A DNA stretch of 64,000 bases. Origin: Epiperipatus broadwayi. Lineage: Eukaryota; Onychophora; Udeonychophora; Euonychophora; Peripatidae. The notes beneath the pieces were generated by a model. That model was not told where the DNA came from and did not search any database. It saw nothing but the letters and a program-made list of their open reading frames with translations. Each line of letters opens with the position of its first letter. Position 1 is the stretch's first letter. The DNA lies in NCBI GenBank assembly GCA_028023455.1, contig JAQFVV010006645.1, positions 498,001 to 562,000 of the forward strand, given 5' to 3'. Made by a program: the position numbers and the translations under genes. Positions 36,650 through 49,703 of this stretch are shown here, piece after piece.

Positions 36650-36920
36650 CCCAAAAAGTGTTTGAAATTAAAAATATTATTTGTGTACTATTTTTATTGA
36701 TTTTAACAAGGTCTTTCAATCAAAGAGATATGTGACAAGGTTGAATATAATTAGATCTTCCATGAAGTTCATTTATATTATACAGTTTCTAAATGAAAAA
36801 ATAATAAAAAGGCTGTTACTTCTAATAGAAAACATAAATTTGTTAGTAATATGAACTTATTAAACAAAGCAACAAACTTTTTAGTAAAGAAGGATATTGA
36901 GAGGATATTGAGAGGACACA
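36650..36920 (+). pseudogene. Possible RT fragment
   Basis: The plus strand reads TIFIDFNKVFQSKRYV near 36680, like the F-x-D-F-x-K-A-F-D motif of LINE RTs. Only this motif is recognisable, with no flanking support. Confidence 0.35.
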
Positions 36921-37089
36921 GACTCTACAGACTTTGAATTCTATCCAGACATGCCAAGACAATCAACTCATGAGTCCAGTAATAACAAGTCCAATAACCT
37001 CTCCTGTGGCAAAGTTCAACCACATACAGTGCCTTAGGGGGAATCTGATGAGAACCCAAGTTTAAAGAATTTTTTTCAATTCCAGAAGA

Positions 37090-37570
37090 TGAGTGAAGAA
37101 GAAAAAGTGGCCATTTCTAATCATCATTTGAAAGCATCTGCTAGAGACTGGTGGAATGCATTGTTGGACCAATATGCAACATTTCTTGAATATGAAAGCA
37201 CAGTGATATCAATGTCTTGAAGTGAAGAGTGGAAAGAAGGACTGATGTATTCAATAATGCATGAGAAATATCAAGGCAACTAGCATAAAACACATGCACA
37301 ATTCTTCTTGAGACAGGTAAGTAGGATAAAGGCTTTGAATGCATTTAAGTATCCTGAAAGACAAATAGTAAGAATGATAAGACATAACATGCCACCATGG
37401 ACATGAAAAATAATAGTAGGCATTCAAGTGGAGGATATTCAGGGTATGACACATTTACTTACAGCAATGGACTATGGAAATTTTGGGGAAAATCAAAATG
37501 ACAAGGTCATGAGTCAATCAAGAAACATGAAGCATAATGTGCCACCTGATCCCAAAAAATTCAGAAAGTA
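37090..37570 (+). pseudogene. LTR-retrotransposon gag relic (matrix/capsid-like)
   Basis: One frame from ATG 37090 runs with only a few stops (near 37218, 37279 and 37405) and no obvious frameshift. It contains LKASARDWWNALLDQYATF (about 37131-37187), then SEEWKEGLMYSIMHEKYQG, AQFFLRQVSRIKAL, PERQIVRMIRHNMPPW and DIQGMTHLLTAMDY. The RDWW core followed by a Gln-Phe-hydrophobic repeat and a PPW/D...L..LD end is the usual Gypsy/Pao-type gag pattern. No pol or LTR is recognisable next to it. It is unrelated to the coiled-coil gag at 14.8 and 20 kb. Confidence 0.65.
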
Positions 37571-38079
37571 AATGTAGAACAACTTGGTAGATAAAAAAAA
37601 ACAGGACTTGAATTAGGATTATGAGATTTTAGTAAGAACCATACAAACAGATAGGGGAGAAATTAAAACATTTAATTAGCAAAAAAAGTGCATTAATTTT
37701 ACAGCAAATTAGAAGTTAGGCTTGAACTCATCTGGCACATTTTTTTTATCTCTGACCTGACGCAACTGCATTTTTTTAAAACATTTTTTTTTCCTCACTA
37801 ACTATTGGGAAATGAAGCAATGGATCCGGAAGTCAGATCTATGTTTCACGGCCTGCTATAAACTAACTGGTATTGCAAACCTGGGTTAGGTTTATATTCG
37901 AGTATCAACAGAGTTTTGCATTAAATAGAAAATTAAAGTGTTTCGTTTTGTCTATTCATCGATCATGAAATTAACTATTTAGTTTGAAATATTCATTTAA
38001 AGTAAATTTGATCAAAATACAAATCATTCATAAAAATTTGTTTTTCAAAATTTATTAAAGAAGTATAAATGTATTGCAA

Positions 38080-38420
38080 GAATATATATATATATATAAT
38101 ATTATAAATCGATGTCTGTATTTCTTCAAAATAATATAGGAAAATTTATAAATAAATATTTAAAAATACAGTATTTAAAAGCTTATAAAAAATATATGTA
38201 TAACCGTCACTTAGGAGTGCTTTTAACTAACTTGTAGCTTATTTCAACTATCACATTTTGTAGTTTTTTCAACTATCACGTTTAAAAACGTGATAGTTGA
38301 AAAAGCTACAAGTTAATTAAAAGCGCTCCTAAGTGACGGTTATACATATATTTTTTATAAGCTTTTAAATACTGTATTTTTAAATATTTATTTATAAATT
38401 TGCATATATATATATATAAT
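38080..38420. mobile_element. Palindrome made of two inverted Penelope tail fragments
   Basis: The left part (38097-38278) is collinear with the tail of the Penelope-like element (22240-22390). From 38289 to 38402 the same sequence runs in reverse (cgtgatagttgaaaaagctacaa back to ttataaattt), with the axis at ~38284. The arms are ~115-140 bp and nearly identical; the left arm has an extra ~25-bp internal duplication (tttcaactatcac twice). TA tracts lie on both outer sides. Confidence 0.85.
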
Positions 38421-38780
38421 TAATGCAGAATTCTGTTGAAACTAAAACTTCATTTTGTTAAAAGAAATAATGATATATTTCTGTTTAATCTGTTTAAAAA
38501 TATAAGTTGTATGATTTTTATTTTAAGATAAGCCTGTGAACATTCCTAAATTAATTGCATTATTAATTAGAGTTTCATTCAGGGAAATTAAAGATGACCT
38601 TTTTAATAAATAAAATTATGAAATTAAAGCAAAATTTGATAATAAAACCTTAAAGTTTATATTTAGTCAAAAAGTTACTTTGAAACAAAAGAGCATGGGG
38701 GCTTATCAAGATCTAGAATCATACAAAAAACTATAGAAAAGTATTGCTGAAAAGGTATAAAAGTGAGGAGAACAAAGGAC

Positions 38781-38860
38781 AAGATTCTATTCTGAAATGA
38801 CTTCTGAAAACATTCAGGAAAGAAGATTCTATTCTGAAATTACTTCTGAATACATTAGGA
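38781..38860. repeat. Tandem duplication of ~42 bp
   Basis: aagattctattctgaaat starts at 38781 and 38823; the two units match for nearly their whole length. Confidence 0.85.
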
Positions 38861-40114
38861 GATTGTTATTAGCTACTTTTACGTTGCCTTACTTCAGAGA
38901 GTTGTATTGCTTACTTCTGCTGCGGCAACCATGTCTTATAATTCTCCATTTTGGCTAATGATTCTGACTCCTCTCTGTTCCAAGGTTTTGCTGAAAATTA
39001 TTGTTGAGACCCAGTGCTCCCTGGTGCTTGCAGAGATTCTTGCTGAAATTTCTACTTTGATTTAAAAATGTGACATTTCAAAAATTATTTTAACCCTGAG
39101 GATGTGACCATGTACAGCGGCTAAGCCCATCAGCTTTACCTGCCATTGGGGTCCTGATCCATCAAATGCCATAAAAGTGTCGAGTATATAATGAAACCAA
39201 ACTGTGAACTGAATGTGTGCCCTACGAATCAAATGCTTTTAATCATAATAACCTTGTCCGGACAAATGCATCCATGAATGTCAGTCAAGCCAGGACATTG
39301 GGAGAAATGGACAAAAACTAAAAACCTGTACTGATAACTTTTCATCCTCTTCTCATGAACTTTTACTTTCCTTGTTTTAAATCTATACTTTTATTATGTT
39401 TTCTTATGTATTGATCTAATTTTAATATTATTTTTATATTTATTTAAATTGATCATTCTTTATAATAAAATGTCCTCCTTTGCTATTCCTTTTTTTTTTT
39501 TTTATAAAATCAAACAAGCATGACCTAATTTATTTAAGTCTCTTTGTGCAGTGTAACTATTTTTATTATTGAAAATATTTCCAATTTAAAAATGACTATT
39601 TAGACCTTAATGTTAATTCAGGTTTACCTTTGTTTTACCAATTTGATCTCCTCGATGTTAGTTATTAAAAGAAATCTTCAAATATTTTAAATGATCTGCA
39701 TAGCACAAAGCAGCGATTAAATGCTTTGTGAAATATTTATTTAAACCTTGCTTTATCGAGGGGATACGAGTTGTTAAACTAAATTAAATCGAAAAGCAAT
39801 ATCCATGCTACAGAATCATATGTATTTTAGACTGCCTCATTTTAAAATTATTGATTAGGTGTTGTTACTTGGGGAATAGCGAAGATTTAAAACCTTAATA
39901 ATATTTTATTATATCATTTATTAAAGTATATCTTTCAAAGTAAAAGCATTAGTTTTATGATTATTTCTTTCAATCTTTCATTTGATTAATCTGTTAGGTT
40001 AACTTTCCGATGATCCAAGCATAGCACAAGCATTCCATTTATATTTTGATATATAGTGGCACATTACTCTAATTTTAGTTACTTAAGTAGTTCTAGTCGA
40101 TTGTCTTTCCCCTG
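38861..40114. other. No recognised genes
   Basis: Mixed-composition sequence (39000-39320 is less AT-rich) with no coding motif that I can assign. Confidence 0.4.
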
Positions 40115-40325
40115 ATGCTAGCGGACCGGGTTTAGAAAATAATTTATGCATGTCCCGGATATGTTGTTGGTTTGGGGCTAGACTGAAAATGGGCAAATAG
40201 GACAGAGGCCATAGTATTTTTGATTTTTATATCTCATGTATGGGTGGCCTCGAGGTACTTTCATCTAGTTTTCAAACTGGGTTAAACCAGCATACACATT
40301 CGACCGGCACAATACCATTCTCACA
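40115..40325. repeat. Dispersed repeat W, copy 1
   Basis: Shares gggcaaataggacagagg, tcgaggtactttcatctag and cgaccggcacaataccatt with 61410-61640, in the same order and spacing. It is less AT-rich than its surroundings. Possibly SINE or LTR-derived; boundaries unclear. Confidence 0.6.
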
Positions 40326-40401
40326 AAATGCTCTGTCTCTGTATCATTCTCGCAAAATGCTCTCCTCTGTATCATTCTCACAAAATGCTCTGTCTCTGTA
40401 T
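40316..40401. repeat. Minisatellite, ~29-bp unit, three copies
   Basis: cattctcacaaaatgctc starts at 40316, 40345 and 40373; the middle unit has one substitution and a 1-bp deletion. Confidence 0.9.
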
Positions 40402-40576
40402 CATTATTCTCTTTATTACTTGATAATTTTTTGACAGGGTGTTTTTTTTTTCTGTTTTTATCTTGTCATTTTCACATGTTTTTTGTCTGATAAAGTAGAC
40501 ATATATTTTTATATGGTTAAACTAATGAAAACATTTAAATGTAATCATTAATAAGTGTAAGTCAATAAGGAGTCAT

Positions 40577-40640
40577 AACTACGTCAGACTTAGGGCAAAA
40601 GCTATAAATAGAACTCCTCTTCTCAGATAGTCTCTGAAAT
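40577..40640 (+). promoter_or_regulatory. Possible TATA box
   Basis: gctataaatagaactcc (about 40600-40616) is a good TATA element in a slightly GC-richer pocket, like those in the LTR-type repeats of this window. No transcript or LTR boundary can be tied to it. Confidence 0.25.
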
Positions 40641-41355
40641 AATGCCTGAGTTTCTTTTTTCTCCTCAAAAACATTTTATTTTATCACTGTATCTTTATTT
40701 CAATTTCCCATATAACATTTTTTTACTATTTATTATGTATATATGTTTATATAAACTAATAAAGTTATTGAAAGAAATAATCGTTTGCGTTGACTGAATA
40801 AATAAAATTTAGAAATAGTTCAAGAAAAATTAATTAAGGAGATTTATTTCTGAAAAGCACATTTGAAAAGTACAAAGAAATCAGAAATCAAATTCAACAA
40901 AATCGATAGACAAAAGATTTTCATTTGTTAAAATCAATATGTTACGTTGTGAACAATTATTTATAAAAATAAAAGTAATGATTTTTTTAATGATATATTT
41001 TGCAATACAAATATTTTTATCTTAAATATTTTTGCATTTAATTCACGAATTTTTTTTTTTAAAAAACATTTATATAAACAAACGGCAATATATATGTAGA
41101 TGAATAAATTACACCTTTTGTTAATTAACTTTAACAGTGCTATTTGTGTCAAAAATTTAAATGAACTTGCTATATGTCAATTGTTTTTCAAGGGAAAAGA
41201 TCAGAAACATCTATTTTTTAAGTGTAGTAGCCTACAAGACGCCTAGTCATACATCACAAAAATACTTCAGAAAAATAATAGTATAATTCAATCGATCATT
41301 AACTCTTTTCCAAAAGTTTGCTTTGCAGAAATAAAAACCATCACTTTCATACTTT

Positions 41356-41447
41356 TTTTTCATATGTCAAATACGTTGACCGGGAAGTGAACCCGGGCCA
41401 GCTACTTGGAAGGCAGCTATGCTAACCGCTAGGCCACCAACGCTTGA
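41356..41447 (-). mobile_element. tRNA-Gly-derived SINE, copy 2
   Basis: The minus strand carries a tRNA-Gly(UCC)-like head at 41372-41443, followed by TTTGACATATG and poly-A. The acceptor stem GCGTTGG pairs with TCAACGT with two G-U pairs, the anticodon loop is CTTCCAA, and the T stem CCGGG/CCCGG is perfect. The T-loop is TTCACTT where a working tRNA has A at position 58. The direct repeats catcactttcatacttt (41339-41355) and catcacttcatacttt (41448-41463) flank it. It is the least decayed of the three copies and retains the A and B boxes of an RNA polymerase III promoter. Confidence 0.88.
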
Positions 41448-41463
41448 CATCACTTCATACTTT

Positions 41464-43470
41464 ATGCTCGTGATGCACAAGATGCTTATATCTTTACAAC
41501 AATGGTGCAAGAGCACACATGAACACTTTTTAAAACAAACTAGACACAATTAAACAGAGAGACAAAAAAAATTACTTCTCCAGATATATTTGTAAATATA
41601 TGGTCACTTATTCATCAGTGCTGTAGCCTATAGTGAGATGTTCTCATTTTTTTTATATTGTCTGGTATATTCATTACAATTTTGTATGTTTAATAATATG
41701 TAGTACCCTCCACCACCCTAATTCTAACAAATTGTAAATATGTAAAGTGCTTTATGTTTTTTTTATATATTTGTATAACAATATACTAAGTTTTTTTGTT
41801 AATCAATAAAATTCCTTTTGAATCGTAAATAAACTTGCTGAAAAAAGGTCAATATCTTTCCATATAAATAACAAAGATCTTAAGTAATACAAAATTCATA
41901 AAAATGTAAACAATTAGTACTAATGTACAAACAATGAAAGATTTTTAACAACTCACAAACAGCTTTCAATTTTATTTTTACAAAACAAAATTAATCAGTA
42001 GTTTACAAAGCAAAATTAATCAATAATCGTTTTAAATTGTGAAATTCCGTAAATACAAGTATTTGAAAAATAGAATCAGATGCTAACACTGTATTGAAAT
42101 ACAAATAAAGAAATATGAACTACAGCTACTCTTATTAATTTCAGCAACATTATCTGTATCAAATACAAATTCAGATTAAAGCTGCTGCAAAAATACAATC
42201 ACTTTTCATGTAACCAATAATCTTCCATTACAAAAGTCAAAACCAATGTAAACAACAGCTACATGTAATTCATATTTTCATATTTGTAAATAGTATAGTG
42301 TTAACATCTGATTCTATTTCTTACAGAGTTGTATTTGTAAAGTTTCAGTGTTTAATGTGATTATTGATTAGTCTTGCCTTGAAAATATAAAACGGAAAGC
42401 TGTTTGAGAACTGTTGTTTACATAGTTTTGAATTTCATAATATTTAAGATCTTTGCAGCAGTATAAAAAGAGTGACCTGTTTGACTTTGTATTTGATACA
42501 GGCAGATAAAGTGTAGCTCACATTTCTATATGTTTAGTTCAGTATATAATATCTTATTCTATTTCATATATATATATATATTGTTACAAATCACCTTTTT
42601 TCTACTTAGATTTAATTTCTTCTATTTGTTTTGTTTAGTTTTGTTACGAGTTAATATCCATATTAGGCAGCAGCCATATAAGGATGCATAACCAATGCTC
42701 TGTAAGACTTTGTCAATGCTTTATGAATATTTTACCTAAAAAGTAGAATTCCATGCATAAAATAATGACTGGCCTAAATGAATATGATTTTTAATTTTTT
42801 AATTTCTATTTTCATTCACATACCATCTTTTATTTCTTTTTAAAAATTTTAAAGTAATTAAACAGAACAAATTCTTAAAGTCTACTATTCCTCCTTGGCA
42901 ATTTCTAATATCACATTTTCTTTAATATGTAATTATTCAGATGGCAATTGAAATGTTTGTCCTGTAATTATTAATATGGTTACCAAACATGAATGAACCA
43001 CTAACTAGTATTAATGAGCCAGCACAGTAAATCTATTGGATTTTATTTGTGAATTTTTTTTCAGATGTTCAATACGAATTTTTTCCTTGAAGATAGCTAA
43101 AATGTGTACATGTGCATGTACAATATTTACAATCATGACAAAATTAAATCATGGCTCTTATTCTTAGATTTTAATATTATCAACCAAAGTGTTGATTGAT
43201 GGACTGAGACAAAATATTAAAAATGGTTAGATTATAAATCTAAATTGCCATTTGATAATGAATTTTTATTTGGCTATCTATACTTCCAAATAAAAGAATA
43301 CTTAATAATAGCAAAAAAAAAGTTGTGTAATATGAAATGAGGTTTTACATGTCTTTGTAAAGTTAAAGAAAATGTGAAGAAACAATTTATTTGAAAAGTG
43401 GGTGTATACTTCGTTATAACAGAAAAAATATTGAATGCAGAAGCAAAGTAAACTTAATTATAAATAAATA
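41464..43470. other. No recognised genes
   Basis: AT-rich; a (TA)n tract at about 42567-42582 is followed by ttgttacaaatcacc, which could mark another element edge. No coding motif assigned. Confidence 0.4.
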
Positions 43471-43514
43471 TTATGAATTAACGATTTTCAATAAAATCTA
43501 TTATTATATTGTGA

Positions 43515-43585
43515 AAATGAAATTGGTGTCTTTAATTATAGACCAATTCAGAATTGAGAAAGGATTTTCAAAAAATTCCCACAGT
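43515..43585 (+). pseudogene. Possible LINE RT fragment
   Basis: Reads EIGVFNYRPIQ, a stop, then ERIFKKF. NYRPI followed by KIFxKx is the usual entry to LINE reverse transcriptases. It is short and isolated. Confidence 0.35.
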
Positions 43586-44516
43586 GCTAATCCCAAACAA
43601 TTATAATGCATTAAATGATTATTACATTATATATAGAGCTTGCAAATAAGCTCTTAACAAGCTTTGCAGAATATCCTCAACCCCAGACTTGTTTCTGCTA
43701 CTGACTTCCTCGGTGATGTGCTAGGATATCCAAGCATTAGATTAGAAATATTAAGACAAAAGCTCAGCACTTTATCTAATGGATAACTATTAAGTAGACA
43801 ATCTGAAATTTTCAGACATTCATATGTCTTCCAATCCAGCTATCTAATTTAAATAGACATATGGGACTGAACCAAGTTCAGATACACCATATATAACTTT
43901 AGCAATATAAAATTGCTGAAGCCATTATAGCAAAAAATAACATAATTGATTATAAATAAAAATGAAAAATGAGTGCATAATTGAAAAAATAACTTGATAA
44001 TAGATCGGATAAATTGTTGAGGTAAATTATTCAACTTAATTTGAGTAAAGTGACAAAACAAAATACTAAAATGGATGTCAAAAATACAGTAACAATTACA
44101 AAAATAAAGAAAAATCAAAATTAGCAAGATAAACTTTTAAGAATATGAGTAGAAAAATTTAAAAAATATGTAAAAAATACAATGAAAAATATGATAACAA
44201 TATAAAGAAGTGCAATATTTATTGTTTCTATTGGAAAGATATGGCAGAGAATAGAATACAATGAAAGAGCTTCAATTAAACATGTTGTTGAAATATTTTA
44301 GAAAGAAAACATTTCTACTGAAGAAATAAACAAACAGCATTACAAAATATCAAACAAAGAGAAACAGTGGACCAGCATGTTTTATATATATAAATATTAG
44401 TGATTCACAGATTGTTTTGCAAAACTCAATTCTAGAGCAGTTTTCTTTTTTTTTCTCTCTTTCATTGGAGTTGAAACAACCATATTCATTTATAAGAGGC
44501 CACTATATATATATAT

Positions 44517-46738
44517 TGAACCAGATTGATATCTGATTCAAGGGTTTTACTGCCAAAATTAAAAACTTTTAATTTTGTTAAGTTTCTAAAGTTTAAAAAA
44601 GGTTTTAATTATTTAAAAAGAGTAAGTGTATTAATACACATACTAGTTTGTGTTTAAAATGTTTTTTATTCATTATAGAAAATTGATTTTAAAATAGTTT
44701 TCTGATACCGCTTTTTTTTACTTTTTTTAAATCAATTTGATTAAAAACAAGCTGGTTAACTAATTACATTCCTGTTGCTTTTATTTTAATCATTTTAAGT
44801 TCATTCTAAAAGTGGAGATTTAATTTTATTTTGTTGTTTTTGTTCAAAATAATCCCTGGATAGAATTCTTCATTAGATTGAGCAAGAGATTAAGATTTGC
44901 TCTTGCCCTGAGGCATAGAAATTCAACAACAAGGCTAGTTTTCACAGGAAATTGAGTGGAGGTATAAATAACACCAAAAATTTCATGGGTTATTCTATTT
45001 TATTCTATCCTAGAGAGATTGAGTAAGTCAACACTCCATCAAAGTGATTCATTCAGCTTCTTATTTCCAATATTCATTCGGATTAACCTTTTCAACATTT
45101 GTACCATGAGCACTTTGGATATTTAATCTTTAAAAGCAAAATTTGCAGTTACTAAAACAATTTTGCTTTCTCTGGGATGCCAAAATATACTGCTATACAT
45201 TTTATAACCAACAATATGTTGCACTAGTCTAACTCAAAAGATGGACCCACACCTGCCAACTCTCCTTCAATCCTGCCATGAACACCTAAAATAAACATGA
45301 CCCCACTGCCTCTACCTTGCCACTGTCAAAGGACCTGAAAATGGACTAAAATAAACATGCACACTCTACGTGAACTGTGCTTTACCATAAGGTAAAATTT
45401 TATTTTATTCTTCCCAGGGTAAATTTCTTTTAATTAAATCTCCACTCAATCTAATTATAAATCTGTATTCATAAGCAATATTTAGCCTCATATTTAATAT
45501 TTGCTGTGTTTTCTTGTATTTGTAGTGTGTCTTGGAATCTTAGTTTTAAGATTCAGAATTTGCTTTCAATTTTTGTTTATTGGAGAGTGACGAGTTAGTT
45601 TTTATATTTTTATGCCTAACTTTTTATAAATGCTTTAGCAGTCATGTATATTTTAAATGCTTACCTGTAATTATTTTAGTAGCCAATTATTGGTTTTAAA
45701 TACTGTGTTTGTGCTTTTGCAAACCACCAAAAATCTTTTGGCTGGCGACTTTAGTGTCCTAGTTTTCCGCAGATATGGATTTCATTTCTTATATCTCTGA
45801 AAGCAGAAACTAGAATTGTTTTTCTTTGTAATTTTATAAGTTGCCAGCAGAAAGATAATATTTATCCCTTTTTAAATTACAGGTGAGAGAGTCTTTCATT
45901 CTGCTAAAGGATTTAAAGCTTTAATAGTTTCGTACTCATGTGCAGTCTCCGATAGATTTATTTTGTATTTACGTGTGGCTTTAAATTTATCAGAGCGTGT
46001 ACTCAGAATTTGTTTTGTAAGTTTATTTTTCTTGAAATGCTTGGGCAACTGCTTTTCTAATTATTTGCTCATCTCCTATTGAGACCTTTAATTATTATTC
46101 TTAGAGTAGTTTTTGCCAATCATTTGGTTGGGGATTCACCAGTTTTAAGTGTTTGTTTTCCTTTAATTTTAAATCATATTTTTTGATTGTTCTTGAGGTA
46201 AATCAATCATAAATGTAATATTAGATGCAGCTTCTACTGGCATATGACTTTCATGGTCCCAAGACATTTTTCGGGCCTTGAAAAGCTCACCGGCGCTGGT
46301 TTCATTGATTTATTTCAAGAACGTATTGTTTAAATATCTGAAAGGGAAATCAATATTTGGGTGAATCCTCTGCTGAATGAAATTGCTTCCTTCCTTTATA
46401 ATTTTTTATTAGAAGATCAGTAGGTCTGCCAGAGCATTGCATTTAGTCTTTCTGGTACATGCCTGAGCTAATCCTATTTGTTAAATTAAAAACTTTTCTT
46501 ATAAGTCTTCTCTTAATAAAATTTTTAAAATTTGTTTAAACTTAATTTGGCTGATGTTTGTCTTAGTGCTTTTGTGTCTCAATTATCTAAACAATTTTAA
46601 GATCTCTTGTTTCTCCCTGAGTTTAGTCAGTGCAAATCATCATCATCATCCATTCTGATCACCATAAATAAATTTTTCCAGATACGTAGTGATCTGGTGG
46701 CACCATCTGCAATCAGAATAGATTGAGTGTCCAGTACA
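44517..46738 (+). mobile_element. Solo-LTR-like repeat X, copy 2 (2.22 kb)
   Basis: Collinear with 9058-11241 throughout. It starts TGAACCAGATTG and ends CCAGTACA, has a TATAAATA at 44963-44970 and AATAAA near 46514, and lies between (TA)n tracts at both ends. Compared with copy 1 it has lost many CpG sites (for example ttcacagg where copy 1 has ttcgcggg), so it has been exposed to CpG decay longer or more strongly. Confidence 0.6.
44963..44970 (+). promoter_or_regulatory. TATA box of LTR-like repeat X, copy 2
   Basis: TATAAATA at the position equivalent to 9533-9540. Confidence 0.55.
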
Positions 46739-46989
46739 ATATATATATATATATATATATATTAAAAATTAAAAACAATCTAGAAAAGAAAGATATTTAT
46801 AATATCAAAAGAAGATTTAAATCATAAATAGATTTTCTGAAAAATACTATGGACAGATTGTAACTGAAGTAACAACAGCCAAACAGAATGAAAAATAATA
46901 TAGAAAAAAAGTTACACAATAAAGACATTTACCTAGACATACTTGATTGAAAACCATTCAATAATGTGAGACAATGTCATATTATTTTT

Positions 46990-47660
46990 GAGTTCACTGA
47001 TTAAATGGTTAAGTCATTAGAATTGATTGCATTATTACATCCTATTCTTACACTATATGTAATTAAGATTATTCTAAAAATTATATAGCACAGGGCTTTA
47101 TATTGAAAAGAAATAAGTAGATGTAAAAGCTGGTTTCAGGGTAAACCAAATATTAGAGTCTTCATTGTGGATGCATTCTGAATAATAGTAATGTTTACAA
47201 TATGTTAATGAAAGAGATTAAATATGCATTCTGATTATCATAAAGACTTTTTATTCACTTATTCAGGCTAAATTTATTGATTGTTCTTGGCAAAATGGAT
47301 GTATTAGATTATTCATTGCTAGAAGAAGTCTTTATAATAAACTAAATGTAATAGAAGAAATATGGTAAAAGTGACTATTTTTACATTGGCAAAACAGTTA
47401 GTCAAGGCTATTAGTTGTATATCAAACATGTTATTAAGGAAACTAAGTTGGATCAATAAGTATAAGTTCAAGTTTGGTGAAAGAAATATCAATAGCCTTA
47501 AATATGCTAATGATACTCTATTTAAGATGAAAATACAAAAAAATCTCAATTGTTAATAAAATTACGTAAAGTAGTAATAAAAGGATTTATGATTAGTTAT
47601 AAAGTGAACAAAAATTAAGACGATAACATTAAAAGATACTTTTCCAAATAATGAATATAT
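46990..47660 (+). pseudogene. LINE RT relic
   Basis: KAGFRVNQIL (about 47125-47150) recalls the QAGFR motif before RT motif A. INSLKYANDTLF (about 47490-47525) is the catalytic Y-x-D-D motif with the first Asp changed to Asn, followed by KNLNCLLIKLRKV and a GFMISYKVNK segment where RTs have GLxIxxxKT. There are stops throughout. A second diverged copy of part of it follows at 47720-48000 (similar tattcaatttattatgctaaatt). Clade unknown. Confidence 0.6.
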
Positions 47661-49071
47661 AGAAATATTTAGAAATTTTTATTTACTTGATTTTTTATTC
47701 ATTAACAAAAGGTCCAGTAATCAAATACTTTATTATCACAACAAGGGTTATTATTCAATTTATTATGCTAAATTTATTAATTGTTTTCACAAAAATGGCA
47801 TATTTAATCATTTCATTCAACTTGTAATAAATCTCTTCAAAAATTTGAAGCCATAGTTAAAATGGGCGATGGTGAAATTAATTAGTTCCACAGTGGCAAA
47901 GGAGTTTAGCAAGACTACAGCTTTTGTATCAATCATATCATGAAAAAAAAACAGATTGGACAAATGCAAATACGGATTCACAAATGAGAAAAGAAACATC
48001 TTATTTTCTGGAATTGTTGAAAAATAGACAGATTATAACTGATTTAACAAGTATCAATTAGAGGTAAATAGAATGAAGACATAACTAATTTTGGAGTATA
48101 TTGAAAAACATTTACTAATATAAACTGAGACCAAATTACTCATTAACAAAAGTTATAATTGCATAAAAACATCAAATCGTATATTAGATATAGAAACTTT
48201 TTTCTAAAACACATAAACATAAGTCTTTTATAAAAGTTGAACATAAAAAAAATGTATAGAAAAATCTATTAATTCTTGTAATTTGGGTTGCAAGGAAAGA
48301 TTTTTTGAAAATTCTATGGATGTCAAAAAATGAATACTTGGACTGATCAAACTGCATCATTTGTTTGATAAAAAATGTCAAGACTAAAATTGGTCATGTG
48401 ATCAATTACAACAGAAAATTATATAATGCTTGAAAAAAGTGTTGATAAATGAAGAAGAAAAGGACCCATAGTTCTAGCATTACAATAACAAATGTGAATT
48501 TGGATAGCCTGAAAAATTAAACCCAAGGTAAAGACATTCTGAAGAAATACTGTATAATTATCAGGAGTCCATTTGGAGGCATATAATAAATAAATAAATT
48601 ATCTTCACAATGACTAAAGTTCTGTTTCATTAATTTTTATTTACAACTTGATTGTTTGAAAATGTAACACTGTCACCTGCGAAGTGAGATGATGAAACCA
48701 TTTCAATAAAATAATAATGAAAAAGTTTGAAAAAATTTAATAATCTTAAGTAATTTTATCATTTTGTATTTTTGTTGTGATAATCATTTTATGTAATTTA
48801 GTTGATAATCTGATGTATAAATTTTATTAATGCAATTCAGTAGATCCAATTTATTCACATTATTTGTTTCCAAACTTTCATATAAATATTGAAACTAGCA
48901 GACAGTTGTGAGCTCTAAATAATATATATTTTTAATATATATAAAAAAGTTTGCATTAAATTATATTTTGTTTTAAAACATCTAGAAGATGACATAAAAT
49001 GTTTTGTCTACAAAAGTATTATCTATTGTACTGTCTTATATATATATGAAATAGTTTTATATACATACATA

Positions 49072-49185
49072 TTTCCATTCTTGCTATTAAAAGGTGTGAA
49101 GGTTGCCTTGACAGCAGTTAGAAATATTGGTTGCTATATTTACTGTGAATGTTTAGATGGTTACTGATTGGAAATTAATTACATA
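49072..49185. mobile_element. Foldback arm fragment
   Basis: tttccattcttgctattaaa followed by gttgccttgacagcagttag and ggttactgattgg: one arm of the 8.4-8.7-kb foldback family, with no opposite arm. Flanked by AT-rich atacatacat-type sequence. Confidence 0.8.
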
Positions 49186-49703
49186 CATATGTATACATCA
49201 CAGGATTTTTTATCATGTATATACACATACTTATAATGCAAGTTAAGATGATCAATAAAAATATTTTTTTTAAAAAATAATAATGTAGTTATAAAAATAC
49301 AGTGTAATAATAAATTGAGAACACATAATACATTTACAAAAGCTGATGTGTGTACATATTCATCCCTTTCCGTTAATATTTTTTTTAAAATTCAATTGTA
49401 TTTGTTTTTTTATGTTCATATAATAATAATTATAAACTTATTGTACTCATTTTCTTCAATATCCATTTTTTTTTTTTTTAATTCTACCACACTTGTTTTC
49501 TTCTTTAATTTTTTATGAATGAAAAATAAATGGCCAACTTCAAAATAATTTTTATCTTTTATAATTTAATTAATTAATTTTAATTTAATATTTAAAAAAT
49601 CTTCATGAATTCTTTTTGGCTTGGCAGAATTGCTATGATCCTTTGAAGCCATTTCAAATGTTTTTTTAAACAAATAAATATTCCATATGAGTATTAATAT
49701 ATA

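Noticed and set aside
40316-40401. CRISPR-like array
   Set aside because: A plain three-unit minisatellite without distinct spacers, in animal-type DNA.
41372-41443. A working tRNA-Gly gene
   Set aside because: The fold is nearly normal, but the T-loop lacks A58, and the poly-A tail and flanking direct repeats show a retroposed SINE.
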